Shown here: positions 1-11,692 of the stretch, in pieces
How positions within the stretch are numbered: position 1 is the first letter of the stretch
Layout of the letters: each line of letters starts with the position of its first letter
Origin: Bimastos eiseni
Lineage: Eukaryota; Annelida; Clitellata; Crassiclitellata; Lumbricidae
DNA length: 64,000 bases
Reading direction: 5' to 3'
Assembly: GCA_959347315.1 (NCBI GenBank)
Contig: OY365807.1
Span: forward strand, 37,783,645 to 37,847,644
The notes under the pieces: generated by a model
Told to the model about the DNA's origin: nothing
The model's input: only the letters and a program-made list of their open reading frames with translations
The model's database searches: none
Position numbers and translations under genes: made by a program

Positions 1-1835
1 GAAAGTGAATCCTACTCTGCCTTATTTTGCTGGCATTCCCATCTTTGGCTTTGTGTTTAGCAAAGACCAGAATGGGTAGGAGGATGGCCGTGTGCGTGCC
101 TATGTGGCGTGTCTGTTGTGGATAACACCTGCCTCCTGGTATAAAGGAGGATGTAATCTTGATGACCCACTGTGTTTGGCTGTGTGTGAACCGATTTTGG
201 AAGGAAGCCGAGGTTATGGGAAACAGACATGCCTATTACATGCCGGCTTTATAGCCATATCAAATTATTATCTGTCACACTTTTACTTGTATTTTGTCAG
301 AATTATTCTGCTGTGCTTGTCTATATATCATGGTAGAATATTGAGACAAAGCAGAAAGTGCAGTACTCAAGACACATCCAAACAATGTTTACCAAGTTTT
401 GTTGGAATACTGAAGAAATATCTTAGTTATATTTGTTCAAGACATTGTATAGGTATTTAGCATCCTTATAAATGTATTCCACCTGGAAATGTATGCCTGG
501 TTCTGTATGTCTAATTTATGGTAGTCTGTAAAACCCGAACTTTATATTTATTCAAAATGTGCTAGATTTGGAAGACCTGAACACCACATATGGGCATCAT
601 GTTATAAACTTAAAACTGCAGAGAGCATAATAAATCGTATGCCCAAGTAGTTTCAAAGAATAAGGTCTAAATCATGAGCAGTTTAATGATCTTTTCTCTG
701 GGATGCAATAAGAACAGCTGTGAATTCCTTCAAATGTTTTGTAACTGGTTTCATCCACCTAGTCATATGTTTTTCTTAATAAATCAGTTTCAGTCTTTGT
801 TATTGTTTATTATTGTAATAATTATATATTTATTTATTTAATTTTGTTATTGGTGTACTGGTGGTTGTTGCTGTTTTGTCAAGTTTATTTATGGTCTAAT
901 GGTCTAGTAGTTCAGTACAAGTAAACATTTTTTCATTTGCATGGCACCCAATGAGATAGAAGTTTAGGATGACCAGTGTGAACAGCAGGCAATTTTCAGC
1001 ATACATAGATGTTGCCTCAACCTACACCTTTTTTGTGACTTTATGCTCTGGTTCTGATTAGTGTAACTATAACACATTCCATGGATTATGGGTATGATGA
1101 TGGTAATGAGGATTTCTGCTGTTGTTGGTGATTACAGATGGTGGGTGGGTGATCTGGGACATTTGGATCTATACAAAGACATTATCTGTCTGAGGAGATT
1201 CCCTGCTTTGGATTATTATTGGCATTTATGGAGAGTTGGAGACTTGGGCTGTTGACAACGTGGCACTTCTTAAGAAATATAAACAACTCAAGTTTTATTT
1301 GGTGGCCTGGTGATGGTTAAAATGAGTTGGTAATGGCGTGGCGTTTCACCACTGCATCTGCAGGATTTTATAGGCTTTACTGTATATGGGAATTGGCAAG
1401 GCTATTTATCCAACTATTCGACTCATAGAATGGATTGCAATTTTGAGATTGCTGTAGTTAATTATTGATTTGTTCATTTGCCAGTGACCATCATCATCTG
1501 TGCCTTTTTATAGGACTTGTTCAGCATCTCGACATAGACAATCCGGTTACTGTATTTGGACATTATGTTGTGCTTAGTCTTGTAGGAACCCCAAGATTGG
1601 ATGCACATGGTATTTATTACACTTTGTTGTGTACTTTTTATTTCAGAGGGCATTGGAAAGTCTGCATTTTTTCTTGAATGAAATTGTGTGCTTTCTGGGT
1701 TCAGCCCATCACCTTTTCATGGGCATTATTTCTAACAGTCCGACCATTTAGCCTCTAAGGATTATAAAACCAGAGGACTGTTTGAAAACGGGTTTACTGG
1801 TTGGTTGGCTATAGAAACCCGGGTTTGGAGCAGGC
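1..1835. other. Intronic sequence upstream of the Mastermind-like last exon
   Basis: No exon, RNA gene or clear repeat could be supported here. The stretch is AT-rich and its open frames have no recognisable motifs. Because the Mastermind-like exon at 4434 begins at a splice acceptor and lacks the N-terminal Notch-binding helix, this stretch is most simply the 3' part of a large intron of that gene. Its first exon would lie outside the window. Confidence 0.55.
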
Positions 1836-2384
1836 CCTTAGCCAGAAATAAAGTGTAGGGAGTCAGAAAATATTCGAACTTTTGAGTCACGGCCACTCGA
1901 TGCGATGAGCGTACGCTACACTAAAGGACCTATGAATTTTGATCACATTTGATCACATTTATAACAGTTTTGATTTATATACAATGATATTTACAGCTAA
2001 CTTCAGATGATTGGAGGAATGTATTATACATCATATCACATTAATTTTAACACAGACTAATTATGAATGGTGTTTCTTTTGGCAACTTAACACAGTTCAT
2101 CATTATTGAAAAAATATTTGTGTTAAATGTGATATAACGTATAATCAATTCCTCCCATCATTTGACGTTAATAGAGTTGTTCTTTGCATCATTGTATGTA
2201 AAACTAGATTGTTATAAATGTGATGAAAACCCATAGGTCATTCAGTGTATGGTTAGGGCTATTGCTTTCAAACTCGTACAGTTATGGCTTTGGTAATTTG
2301 TGACTTCTTAGTTCGTACGGTCACAGCATCAAGCAGTCATAACTTCGAAGAATGCTTTGGATGGGCTACTGTTTCTGGCTAAGG
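1836..2384. mobile_element. Fold-back / long-TIR DNA element in the Mastermind-like intron
   Basis: The ends are inverted copies: CCTTAGCCAGAAA at 1836 and TTTCTGGCTAAGG ending at 2384. A second, longer pair of arms runs inward from about 1918 (TACACTAAAGGACCTATG) and 2257 (CATAGGTCATTCAGTGTA) and stays alignable to a small central loop near 2060-2110. There is no transposase frame. This is a non-autonomous element with very long inverted arms. The inner arms bounded by TA would suit a Tc1/mariner-type origin, but the superfamily is not certain. Confidence 0.7.
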
Positions 2385-2501
2385 TTCTAGCTTTTGGTAA
2401 CAGTCCCACATTCCAGTACTCTTGTATAAATAAGTTTGGTCTTGTTATAAGCTGCTAGTCGCAGCATTAGATGTAGGTCAAGTTTAACTGGAAGTGTTAA
2501 T

Positions 2502-3211
2502 TAGCGTTGTACCGATATCGCTTTTTGCCGATTATGCCAATACCGATTATTGCCGATTATTCGTTTGCCGATACCCGATTATTTAGCCGATTATTTTACC
2601 GATTATTTCATTGTGTTTCCCAAGATGCCCGGTCCTTAAAGATAGACTTACTGCTACTGCTACTGTCTATTGTTGTGATAGAAGCACACACTTGTTCCGT
2701 AGGAGACATATACATGTAGTTGGGGACTAATCCTAGGCAGCCAATACAGATTAGGCACACGTCCCGCTGTCGACCTTGATGACGAAGGAAAGGAAAGATA
2801 ATCTATGTAACTAGACGCCGATTATGCCATTCCCACCCCAGACAGGCCACTTTTACGACTTACCAATTTGGCCTAAAATGACATGATTGTGCGAGGGTTA
2901 TTAAGCATGCGCTGTGACTCACTCTGCACAACAGGCTACAGCTGTAGACTCACTTTCCCACAGTACTAGCAGTCTAGCACAGTGGTTACTGGGTGGTCTG
3001 AAGTAGAAGCCCGAGTTCCCCACGCTAAGGGAAGCGAACGGAATGCTGTCCTTCACAGACCCAATGATGTTGCTGTCGTCATTTTGCTCTTAAAGACTGA
3101 AAGTAATATTATAAAATGAAAAAAAAATAATTTTTAATATCGGTGCCAATTATCTTGCCGATATCGCCGATATCTCTATAATCGGCCAGCCGATTAATCG
3201 GTACAGCTCTA
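2502..3211. mobile_element. Non-autonomous hAT-like element A (8-bp TSD GTGTTAAT)
   Basis: The 710-bp element begins TAGCGTTGTACCGATAT and ends ATCGGTACAGCTCTA. It is flanked by perfect 8-bp direct repeats GTGTTAAT at 2494-2501 and 3212-3219, the size made by hAT transposases. Clusters of CCGATTAT just inside the left end and of GCCGATAT inside the right end look like subterminal transposase-binding repeats. There is no coding capacity. On the reverse strand its middle (about 2830-3030) shares a core with elements at 15976 and 43910. Confidence 0.88.
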
Positions 3212-3428
3212 GTGTTAATCCCACTCTCTATTTGTTCTGCATTGAATGGCCATGTGCAAAATGCATTCTTTTGAACTGAATCTGTCAGTATTAGCGTCTG
3301 AACGGCAGTTGAAGTGACGGTCAGGCATTTTAAGCCTTGGGTTTTTTCAAAATTGCAGGCTATGTGTAAACTGGTTTTACATTTTGTACTAAAAACTAGA
3401 GTAAGATGAGGATATTATCTGTTTGGAC

Positions 3429-4086
3429 TAGGGCATAACCGGAAATCGCCGCGGACATTCGTCTCGGCCGAATATTGGACTATTCGAAAGTATTCGCCTC
3501 GACAAAATTACACCTGCAAATAGCTAAAAATAACTTGTTTTGAAAAAATTTTTTTTTTTTCATCAGATAACTTTAGGACTAATAGACTTACTTATAAGTT
3601 ATTAATTAATTAAACAAGGACCTAACGTTCCACTGAATTTTCTTTAAAACAATGATGTTAATTTATATATTTTAATTTCTTTTGGTTGCATTCCCCATAT
3701 CAGTAATTTTCTTGCTTGAATTGGCTCCACCCACTTTCCGGTAAACATTGAAGAGTACAGACGTCGATGATAACTTCATATTTCAAATTTTATAACAAGG
3801 TTTTTAAATTTTTTTCACAAATAAAGTTATTAAATAATAAATATATTGCTATAGCCTAGAGTGCGACGATTATGAACGATATTGCTATAGACTATAGCAT
3901 TGACTATAGATAGTTCTCCTTAGCTATGCATGTGGCAGGTTAACTATGCTTTGCCTATGGATGGTATTCGCTGAGTCCCTGGCCAGATTGCCGCTACTAT
4001 TCGGTTCGTACCCGGATCCGGCAAATAGTGCATCCAAATACTCGGTTTCGGTATTCGGTGGAAATTGTCTACCCGGTTATGCCCTA
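3429..4086. mobile_element. Non-autonomous hAT-like element B (8-bp TSD GTTTGGAC)
   Basis: The 658-bp element has termini TAGGGCATAACCGG and CCGGTTATGCCCTA, perfect inverted repeats, flanked by GTTTGGAC at 3421-3428 and 4087-4094. It carries TATTCG-type subterminal repeats near both ends. Non-coding. Its right end matches, inverted, the left part of the element at 20080 (both contain GACAATTTCCAC and GGATGCACTATTTGCCGGAT or its complement), so the two belong to one family. Confidence 0.88.
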
Positions 4087-4094
4087 GTTTGGAC

Positions 4095-4433
4095 TTTGGA
4101 GGAATGAGAATTTTTGAAAGTCGGTTGAGTGTCTTTTTTTGTCTTTAGTCATCACAATCTTCACTAGGTTCCTTCTGTTGATCTCTATTCAGAGCAGATC
4201 CAACAACTGGGCTAATGTTTTGGTGCTGTACTATTTGTGTCTCCAGGGTGCAGGCTGTGAGATAATTTAAACTTACAGCTTTCAGATATTTTTGCAATCA
4301 CACTGGTATTGTTCATATATTTTTGTGTGGATTTTTGTTATGAATTATTATGATATAAAGTGATTCACTGATTATTGGGTATTCATGGGTGTGTTTATGC
4401 ATATTAATCTGACTGTGCTTTTGTAATTTTCAG
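4095..4433 (+). other. 3' end of intron preceding the Mastermind-like exon
   Basis: No repeat or gene is visible. The stretch ends in a pyrimidine-rich tract and AG at 4432-4433 (TTTTGTAATTTTCAG), a good splice acceptor. Confidence 0.6.
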
Positions 4434-6830
4434 AAACTGAAGCGAAAGTCGAATAATGATGAACCCTTAGTGGCAGCAAAGACTTTTCGAACTGAGGAAG
4501 CTAATACCGAGTATGCTCGCAATTATTCTGAGCCAGTGTGTACAGGCATTCAAGATCACACATGCAAAAAGAACAGTCCACAGCATGTGACGAGAAATGC
4601 CGAAAGCTTCAGTGGTCACCAATTCCACAGTAATTTGTCATTGAATATAAGTGTGGATGCAGGTGTGAACCATCCTCAGAGTGAAATCAAACTCCGGTTC
4701 AGTTGTGCTTCGGTTGGTGCTAAACCTGAGGCAACAGCCCCGTCCAGCATGGCCTTTGACAGCGTTGATTTTTGTAAGAAGGAGCCACATGACGACTCAC
4801 AAGGCCCAAGCACGGTCGATGATACTCAAGACCTGATAAATTTTGATGACGATGGTCTGTGTGAATTCCTTGATGGCATTGAAGGAGAGCTACCTGCCGA
4901 CATTTTCCAAGTGCTTAATCAAGGTGAGTTGGATAACATGGATTTTCACGACTCGCCCCTTAATATCAAAGACAGTGTTTCGGACACAGCACAGGACCAG
5001 CCGATAAACTCTCCAACTTCCGTGCCTTCTGTGCTTCTGAATTCGTCAAATGGCGAATTCAAGGCCTCTTCCACTTCAAATGACAATAAAGGTCCATCAC
5101 TTCCAAATCAGTTTTCCAACTCTGCCGGTGGAAGCCAAATATCACTAAATGTGGAAATAGCTCAGTCACTTGTGACTGATGCTGGACCTGCAGCCGAAAC
5201 TCTCAAGCAGATGGCTGCCCGACGCAGCCAGGAGACGAGCACGAAAGCTTCCAGTTATACACAGAATCAGCAGCAAACACCATCGCAGACATATAGCTAC
5301 ACCATTCCATACCAGGTCAGTGACTATGCATCGTCGACCAGCTTGGCTGCAAGACAGAACCTGGCACAGCAACGATACCGGATGCCTTTATCTTTGAACT
5401 CCACCACTCAACAACTTTCAGCGCTGCAGTCCTGCTTGCCTGGAAAGCATGATCTTCAGAATGCCTATTGCCCACCTTATGGTGCAGGGTCTGGATTTGG
5501 AATCAAGCAGTCTCGCTCTCGAATTCGGAGCGCCTGTGCATCATCGCTTTCTGCAATGCGCTATCCGGGAATTGGCAACGACGTTAGCCTGCAGTTCTGT
5601 GTACGGAGTCAGAGCTCACAGATAGAAAACCCTGGACAGTTTTCTATGCTACAGAATCAGCAGACTTTAGTGCCATCACATGATGCCAATAATTTCAACC
5701 CAGGACATCTGAGCATCAGTACAGCCCAGCAGCAGCAGCAGTTCTTTTACCAACCTGTTCAAAACAGCACCACAACAAATGTTGTTCGATCATATTCACA
5801 GACGATAAATAGGAACATGACTGTAAATCCTCCTCATCTGGGGCAACAACAACATCTACCCACATACCCTGCTTTGCAGTACGTCTCGATGGCTTCGCGG
5901 ATCCAAGCAGGAGGCCAGATGTTTGTCAATAAGAATATGATGAAGGTACAGTCGAACGCATCACAGCAACATGAGTTACCTTTGAGCAGTACCATCAAGA
6001 TGGAGGTTGGCATGACTGGCTGTAGTCCAACCAATGGCCAGGCATTTAATGATGCAACTGCTAACAATGCCTCACTGCCGCCATTTAGAAATAACACTGG
6101 CCAGTCTGACTATATGAGTCAACGATACACACAGCCAGGGGTGGGGGCATTTGGCAATTCACCAAGCCCTTCTAATATCATGAGGTCTAGTGCGCCTTTG
6201 TACCTGAAGGGCTCCAGCAACAGGACGTCATCAGTGAGTAATAATGCTGCTAATTCAAATGTTTTTTCGCTTCAGAGCAGCCAACTGGGAAGCTGGTTGC
6301 AAGCGCCATCGCTGCAGTCACCATCGCTGGAAATGGAGCAGAGTTTAAACGCGGTACCTCCGCACAGATCTCCACAGTTCACCGGATACAGACAGATGAA
6401 GCCACCAACACCACAGGCTGCTGCTGCATCTGTTATACACAGCGATGCACAGCATCAGGCGGCAACAAGGCATCCAATGAGGGGCTGGGGATACTCAGAG
6501 CTGAGGGTGCCTCAGGGTTATACACAGCTAGGCAACAATGACGTTACACACTTAAGTTCAGATGGGACGCAAACAAATGTCGGGCAGGTGAGACTGAATA
6601 CCAGCACTTGTGGGTCAGGCATGTTGCTTGGACAACGGTCTGGTGTTGTTTCAATGCAGGGACAAATTGCTGGCAACGGCCATCGACCATCTGTTGGCCA
6701 GTTGTCATCAGCTGCTGCTGGTCAGTTCATGTTATGCAACGATACATCTGCCTTGTTTGATTCATCGACAATCCAAAACCATGAATCAATAGAGCTCAGC
6801 CTTATTGAAGATTTTATAAATGGGAAATGA
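4434..6830 (+). CDS. MAML: Mastermind-like transcriptional co-activator, terminal coding exon
   Basis: Mastermind proteins bind the Notch intracellular domain/CSL complex in the nucleus and recruit p300 and mediator kinase. This exon opens at an acceptor (AG 4432-4433) with KLKRKSNNDE and runs 798 codons to TGA at 6828-6830. Visible hallmarks are a basic start, an acidic segment near exon residues 133-172 (DLINFDDDGLCEFLDGIEG, then LPADIF), the family motif GPAAETLKQMA near residue 251, long Q/S/N-rich low-complexity sequence with a run of glutamines, and an acidic end (ELSLIEDFINGK). The N-terminal basic helix that binds Notch/CSL is absent, as expected if it sits in an upstream exon beyond the window, so the gene is partial here. 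The real start codon is not in this exon; the GTG at 4470 is internal. Vertebrates have several MAML paralogues and I cannot assign one. Codon use and absence of stops over 2.4 kb support a functional gene. Confidence 0.92.
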   Translation, partial: KLKRKSNNDEPLVAAKTFRTEEANTEYARNYSEPVCTGIQDHTCKKNSPQHVTRNAESFSGHQFHSNLSLNISVDAGVNHPQSEIKLRFSCASVGAKPEATAPSSMAFDSVDFCKKEPHDDSQGPSTVDDTQDLINFDDDGLCEFLDGIEGELPADIFQVLNQGELDNMDFHDSPLNIKDSVSDTAQDQPINSPTSVPSVLLNSSNGEFKASSTSNDNKGPSLPNQFSNSAGGSQISLNVEIAQSLVTDAGPAAETLKQMAARRSQETSTKASSYTQNQQQTPSQTYSYTIPYQVSDYASSTSLAARQNLAQQRYRMPLSLNSTTQQLSALQSCLPGKHDLQNAYCPPYGAGSGFGIKQSRSRIRSACASSLSAMRYPGIGNDVSLQFCVRSQSSQIENPGQFSMLQNQQTLVPSHDANNFNPGHLSISTAQQQQQFFYQPVQNSTTTNVVRSYSQTINRNMTVNPPHLGQQQHLPTYPALQYVSMASRIQAGGQMFVNKNMMKVQSNASQQHELPLSSTIKMEVGMTGCSPTNGQAFNDATANNASLPPFRNNTGQSDYMSQRYTQPGVGAFGNSPSPSNIMRSSAPLYLKGSSNRTSSVSNNAANSNVFSLQSSQLGSWLQAPSLQSPSLEMEQSLNAVPPHRSPQFTGYRQMKPPTPQAAAASVIHSDAQHQAATRHPMRGWGYSELRVPQGYTQLGNNDVTHLSSDGTQTNVGQVRLNTSTCGSGMLLGQRSGVVSMQGQIAGNGHRPSVGQLSSAAAGQFMLCNDTSALFDSSTIQNHESIELSLIEDFINGK

Positions 6831-9178
6831 AGGAATTCCGTCTGTGGTTTTTTATATTCTGATGGAGTAGATGTTGCTGCTGCTGACATACAATTGCCTT
6901 TGCTACCTCTGGACTCTTCAGATGGAAATAAACACTTCCTCTGCACCTTAAAAATGGGATATTCTTAACATTTCTGTGAATTTGTATTATTCACACAACA
7001 ACTGTTCATGATGGTGTGATGAAGAGAAGAGCTTTATACGTTGTTTTAACTTTTTTTTTTGTTTTAATATTTTCGTCATTTTGATTAGGAGCATCTGGGA
7101 ATTCAATTGTATTATCTTAAGTAACTTGGGTGATCTTGTTTGTCTTCACATTTATATTGATTTATTGATGTTTGCTTAGCTTTAATGTTGGTATACATTT
7201 ATTTGTAATGCCTGTTTAAACCAAACATGAGGCTGCTGGTCAATACAATTAGAGTGAGTCATTATATGTATCTGTGATTGGGTTCCGTGTGTTGTGCCTG
7301 ACTATAAGTGTCAATGTTTTCCAGGTAAGGTACTTGCTTCAGAGAACTAACTATGGAGAGTTAATTAAGTCGTCCATTGTTGACAAGATACACTGACAGA
7401 AATAAATGTAAAAGTCTTTGGTGATGCTGTTGAACATGTTAGGTAGTCTGATAGAGCATGATTAATGTCGAATTACTTTACATATGTGGTTCTCGTGGGA
7501 ACTCTGTTGTACGGCAATCGTAAGCTGCTTTCGATTTGTAAGAAGCTGTATGAAATTGGCTTCTAAGTAGGCATTTCAGTTGATATGCGAATAGCCGACA
7601 CTGCTGATTTACAAAATTGTGTAAATAAAAAAACACTAAAAGCATTGTATATTTGATCAACGAGCTACTTTTGCTGATAATAACTAAATCACACAATTGT
7701 ATCATTTGACGTATTGAATTCTAGGCAGGTATTCACATAGGATATTGACTGTTGTATATTCACCTGTATTGTATTGTATGCTTAGTACATGTATATGCTG
7801 TGCAGCAATACTGTGCATGAAATTGCTGAGCAATCAGTAACACATGACAGATATGACAAGCTGTATCATATTAAATGAAACTATATTGATTAAATTTCGT
7901 TTCCAGAACATTTGGCAGCAATACATACTCATATAATTATGCGCTTGTCTTTATGCTATATGTTTGTACGTATATCAGCCATGTTTGAAATGGCTATCTG
8001 GCAGTTCTGGAGTATTTTACAACCACACAGTTGGGATATTCGAATTCTAAGTAAGCCATTCAGATGAAGAAATTTAGAGCCAGGCATTTTGACATGGTCA
8101 CATAATTTAGTCAGAGATATTCTAGGATCAAGTAGATTATTTAAATAGAAATGTTAAAGTACATTTTATTGAGCATTCTTATTAATAGTTAATTGTATAT
8201 ATTTTTTGTGATAAAATAAGTAGCAGATATTGAGTATTTAATTCTGTTCTATGTCATTTATTCAATGCTGTCGCTGTTAAATAGCTGACATCAGGAAATG
8301 ATGATGATGTTATTTTTCTTTACTGTTTCATCATTCTTATATTGTAATTAGTTTGTATTATATCCTATTATGTCATAATAAATTGTAATTTCTAATTTGA
8401 TGCGATGTAAGATAATGTGCCATTAAATAATATCTACCATATAGTATAACATGTGTAATTGTCCATTTTTAAACATTTTTCCATATGCTACATGCATGTG
8501 CTCACTAGATATGTAAGGTTTTCTACGTCATATTTAATTTTAAACTCTTCACTGCATCTTACAATTTTATTTTTATGTCAATCATAGCTGTTTTAGAATT
8601 TGTTGCAACAAAATGCCTAATTCTGAATTGCAAGTGCTGAATTCACAGTGCTGAGTTTGCTGACTCCAAATTTTCCTCTTTTTTTCTCCAAATTTCCATT
8701 ACCTGAATTGCTCTGCTGAGAATTGCCCATGCTGATTTACTGGTGCTGAATTGTGAATTGCCTGGCTCCAAACTTTCACATCAGTCAGTCTTGCTGATCT
8801 AAAAACTGCATCTTAGGATCATACAAAAAGATTTCTTGAAGTATATTATTGAAAACAGTGCAGATGTTCAGTTGAAGATTGTTCCAGAATTTTGGTAGGT
8901 TGTATGGCTTACATGCCTCAATTATGGATAGACTGTATGAGACCTGCAAGGTCAGCACAGTGCAATAATAGAAGGAAATAGTGAACCTGGGTCAGAGCAG
9001 CATTAAATTATATATTTCGTGAAACAACCATGATGTTACCATTCGGTTGGGATCCAGTTCATACATGTACTAGCTTTACAAAAAAGGTACATTGTCGATT
9101 AAGTAGAAAAGTATCTGCCATTTTCCTGCATGCAGTGGTTAAAATCGGTGGGAGGGTTTAGAAGTACAAGGGGTCCAA
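6831..9178 (+). other. Probable long 3' UTR of the Mastermind-like gene
   Basis: No coding frame is supported. The sequence is strongly AT-rich, with poly(A)-signal hexamers AATAAA at 6927-6932 (97 bases past the stop), 8377-8382 and, further on, 9649-9654. Two Pumilio-type words, TGTAAATA at 7620-7627 and TGTATATA at 8194-8201, lie inside. Around 8600-8780 a TGCTGAATT-type word is loosely repeated. Which poly(A) signal is used cannot be told from sequence. Confidence 0.5.
6927..6932 (+). terminator. Candidate proximal poly(A) signal AATAAA of the Mastermind-like gene
   Basis: This is a canonical hexamer 97 bases after the stop codon, followed by AT-rich sequence. Competing signals lie at 8377 and 9649. 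Confidence 0.4.
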
Positions 9179-9249
9179 TTAACCCTTTATCGACCGCCGT
9201 TATTGATTATGCCTTATGGTTTACTTAGCACTGGTCATCAAAGGGTTAA
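9179..9249. mobile_element. 71-bp TTAA-bounded palindromic micro-element, copy 1
   Basis: TTAACCCTTTATCGACC at the left pairs with GGTCATCAAAGGGTTAA at the right, and TTAA occurs at both ends. The length is 71 bp, the same as the copies at 21393 and 46940. The TTAA borders and CCC start fit a piggyBac-type miniature element. It lies in the probable 3' UTR of the Mastermind-like gene. Confidence 0.75.
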
Positions 9250-10017
9250 GCAAAGCTGTACTCAGTAACTCATTTTTATCTAGTGGAAATATTGTGGTCT
9301 TTAAATCATCAGGATTTTTTAAAGATGGTTATATTTACTTTTGAAGTTTATAATAAAAATTATTTTACAAGGTAGAATGAAGGGTCTGATCGATGGAGCA
9401 GAGCCATCCTTAATACAGTACATAACTGGTTTCGTCTTTGAATTGCTATTCTGTGTATGGTTTGTCGTCAAGTGATCCTTAAACCAAAATCAATGTTTGT
9501 GACGAATGTTGTTGATATATTTATAAATATGTCGTGCATTACATTTGCATTTTATTGGTTTGTGATGCATTAAAGTGCCTGTATGTTATTTTTTAGAAAG
9601 TTAAGTCTAGTCTGTTAAATTTTAAAAGCGTAGTTGAAAAGCATCTTGAATAAATGTATTTTATGTGGACTTTTTGATAATATTACAATTCTGCTCAACA
9701 CATGTAGCTACTTACTTGTTAAGAGAAGTCAAAAACGTGTATTGATTGAAATTAGCCAGTGCTCTAGCAATGAAGAGGATTCACCAACCACCATCTGATC
9801 TTTAGTATATTGCTGACTAAGAAAGTGAAATCGTTAAAAACTTAATCGTCATGCCTCCCAGAAGTGAAGTGCAAAAATCTTGAGTCATTGTCCTTCTCTT
9901 AATAGTAGGCCTACTGTCTTCTTCAGAGCTTCCCATTTGAAAATAACATAGTAGGTCAGCGAAAATCATTTTTGTGCAGGACAATTTCTGAAGATTTGTT
10001 ACAGCATTTTTTGTGTG

Positions 10018-10110
10018 TATTGGTATAGCTGCAATGAGAAGATTGTTACAGTTTCCAAAGATTTTGAGGATTGGATGAATTTGAGTGGACAAGAGGTGAT
10101 GGATATGAAA
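10018..10110 (-). pseudogene. LINE remnant (region upstream of reverse transcriptase)
   Basis: The reverse strand encodes NSSNPQNLWKL and then a stop. It matches NSSNPRNLWQTVNN of the LINE segment at 58860-59165, and the surrounding bases are also alike on + (AGATTTTGAGGATTGGATGA against AGATTTCGAGGGTTGGATGA). It is a short decayed fragment. Confidence 0.6.
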
Positions 10111-10491
10111 TCTACATTTTGTGAGTGTCCTGCCGTGGGTTGTTTTTTGGTTCCTTCTCCCAGCCCTGCTCCTGTTCTCGTCGTTCTGCTCTGCTCCCGC
10201 ATAGTTCCACACCCCACCCTTCTGCCTGTGTCCCTCGGTTCTTGTTCCACCTACCACCTCTGATCCTTTAACATCTGAGCCGGAAATCACTATTAAAAAG
10301 AGAACACAGAGAGACAAAATAACATTCACGAACTTGTAAAACACGTGCGGAAAAGGAATGGGCAGTAGAAAGAAAGCAGCAAGTGCAGTATTAGAAGAAT
10401 GCAGCAACATGAACAATAATGAACACGAAAGAAGATGTCACGACAGCCAACGGAGGGGTTTGTCCACTTCCGTCTAAGAGGTTCGTGGCTG

Positions 10492-10620
10492 CTCTGCCTA
10501 GGGGCCCGGAATCTTCGGAATTTCTATATCTGGATGCCCGAAATTTCTCTGCCTAGGGCTTCAGAGAATCTCTGCCTATGTGCCCGAAATCTCTCTGCCT
10601 AGGACCCAGCAGAATTTCTT
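10492..10620. repeat. Degenerate minisatellite, CTCTGCCTAGG-type unit
   Basis: CTCTGCCTA recurs at about 10493, 10546, 10571 and 10592, each followed by a GCCCGAAAT-like segment. Units are of unequal length. Confidence 0.6.
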
Positions 10621-11619
10621 GTTCCAATGGAGCTATTCCGCAGGCGCTCTTCTTGGATCTGGGTCCATTGCGGTTTACCTTCGTCTTTGTGTCCCTTATT
10701 ACTGATCGTAGATTTGACCTGATTTCGGATTTATTTTGGTGCGCCGTCGATTAATGCCATGTGCGTTACTATGGCGGCGCTGTAGAAGTCATAGTCATAC
10801 ATTTAAGCTAAACGCGTTAATTGCAGCAGATAACAGTGCCATCACTCTAGCATAAAACTGATTAACTGTCACAAAGGCTTCTTCAGTCCTCTGCCGATGA
10901 GCAGGTTTGTGACATGGACGATTCCTTTCTCCCCCTCCTTTTTCTCCAACTCCCTATGTCGCTCGCTTTCCTTTTCGTAGTTAGGGGTCTCCATTGTCCA
11001 CATCACTCAACATGTTCGTTCTGTTCCTCCCTTTGTTGCCTTCTTTGGCATACTTCCCTCCAGTACCGTACGTCTGCAACAGACCCCTTATCGAAATATG
11101 TGTCCAGTGTCCACGAGAGCGGTGCTTCCTTGTTTCAATCAACTGTGGCAAAACTCTCTGTTCCAATACTCTCTCCAGTAGCTTTTAGTTTGATACTTTT
11201 TCTGTCCAACCAATTTTCATCATTTTCCTCCAAGTCCATATTTCAAACGCCTCCACTCTCTTTCACAATAGCTTTCATTAATTAATCTAGGCACCTCTCA
11301 ATCAATCAATCAATCAATGCCCGTGTTTTCGTGGGGTTAGAACTTTGTAACGTCATATTTGAGGGATAATGGCATTTGTGGAATGTGTGACGAAGGGCGG
11401 GAGCGTGTCATAAATCTTCCAAAATTGCGTGCCGTCATTCATAGACCTCGAGTCCTACCACCAGAAGTGAGGGACTAGTTAAAACACTAGCTCATGCAAT
11501 GACTGCCTTAATTTCACATAAAGTAAACTAAGACTAGCTTCGTCGTATTAAACGTATTGGGAGCCTATTACTGACCGGCGCTTTAGAAGTAGTTTCTTCA
11601 ATGAGTTAAAACGGTCACA

Positions 11620-11692
11620 TGGTTCCGCTGGGTTTCGAACCCAGGACCTCTCGCGTGTGAGGCGAGCGTGATAGCCACTACACTACGGAACC
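11620..11692 (-). tRNA. tRNA-Val (anticodon CAC)
   Basis: Read on -, the 73-nt sequence has a perfect 7-bp acceptor stem (GGTTCCG with CGGAACC, discriminator A), a D-arm with GTGTAGTGG (A box), an anticodon stem CTCGC/GCGAG closing the loop CTCACAC with anticodon CAC, a variable loop AGGTC, and a perfect T-arm CTGGG-TTCGAAC-CCCAG (B box). CAC reads GUG valine codons. All canonical elements are intact and there is no intron, so it should be functional. A T-run terminator is not obvious directly downstream. It stands alone about 1.6 kb upstream of the TMEM132 start, on the opposite strand. Confidence 0.95.

Larger units (their letters stand above)
9250..11619. other. 3' flank of the Mastermind-like gene and intergenic sequence
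   Basis: It holds a small LINE remnant (about 10018-10110), a degenerate minisatellite (10492-10620) and a short (ATCA)n tract near 11298-11319. The frame at 10914-11285 is rich in F, L, S and C and resembles nothing I know; I do not call it a gene. The rest is featureless. Confidence 0.5.

Noticed and set aside
92..460. 122-codon open frame near the window start
   Set aside because: No known motif, low-complexity AT-driven composition, and position inside a probable intron.
9817..10416. 199-codon frame on -
   Set aside because: It overlaps a decayed LINE piece read in another frame and has no domain pattern.
10914..11285. 123-codon frame on + rich in F/L/S/C
   Set aside because: Composition follows CT-rich DNA; no family match and no splice or promoter context.
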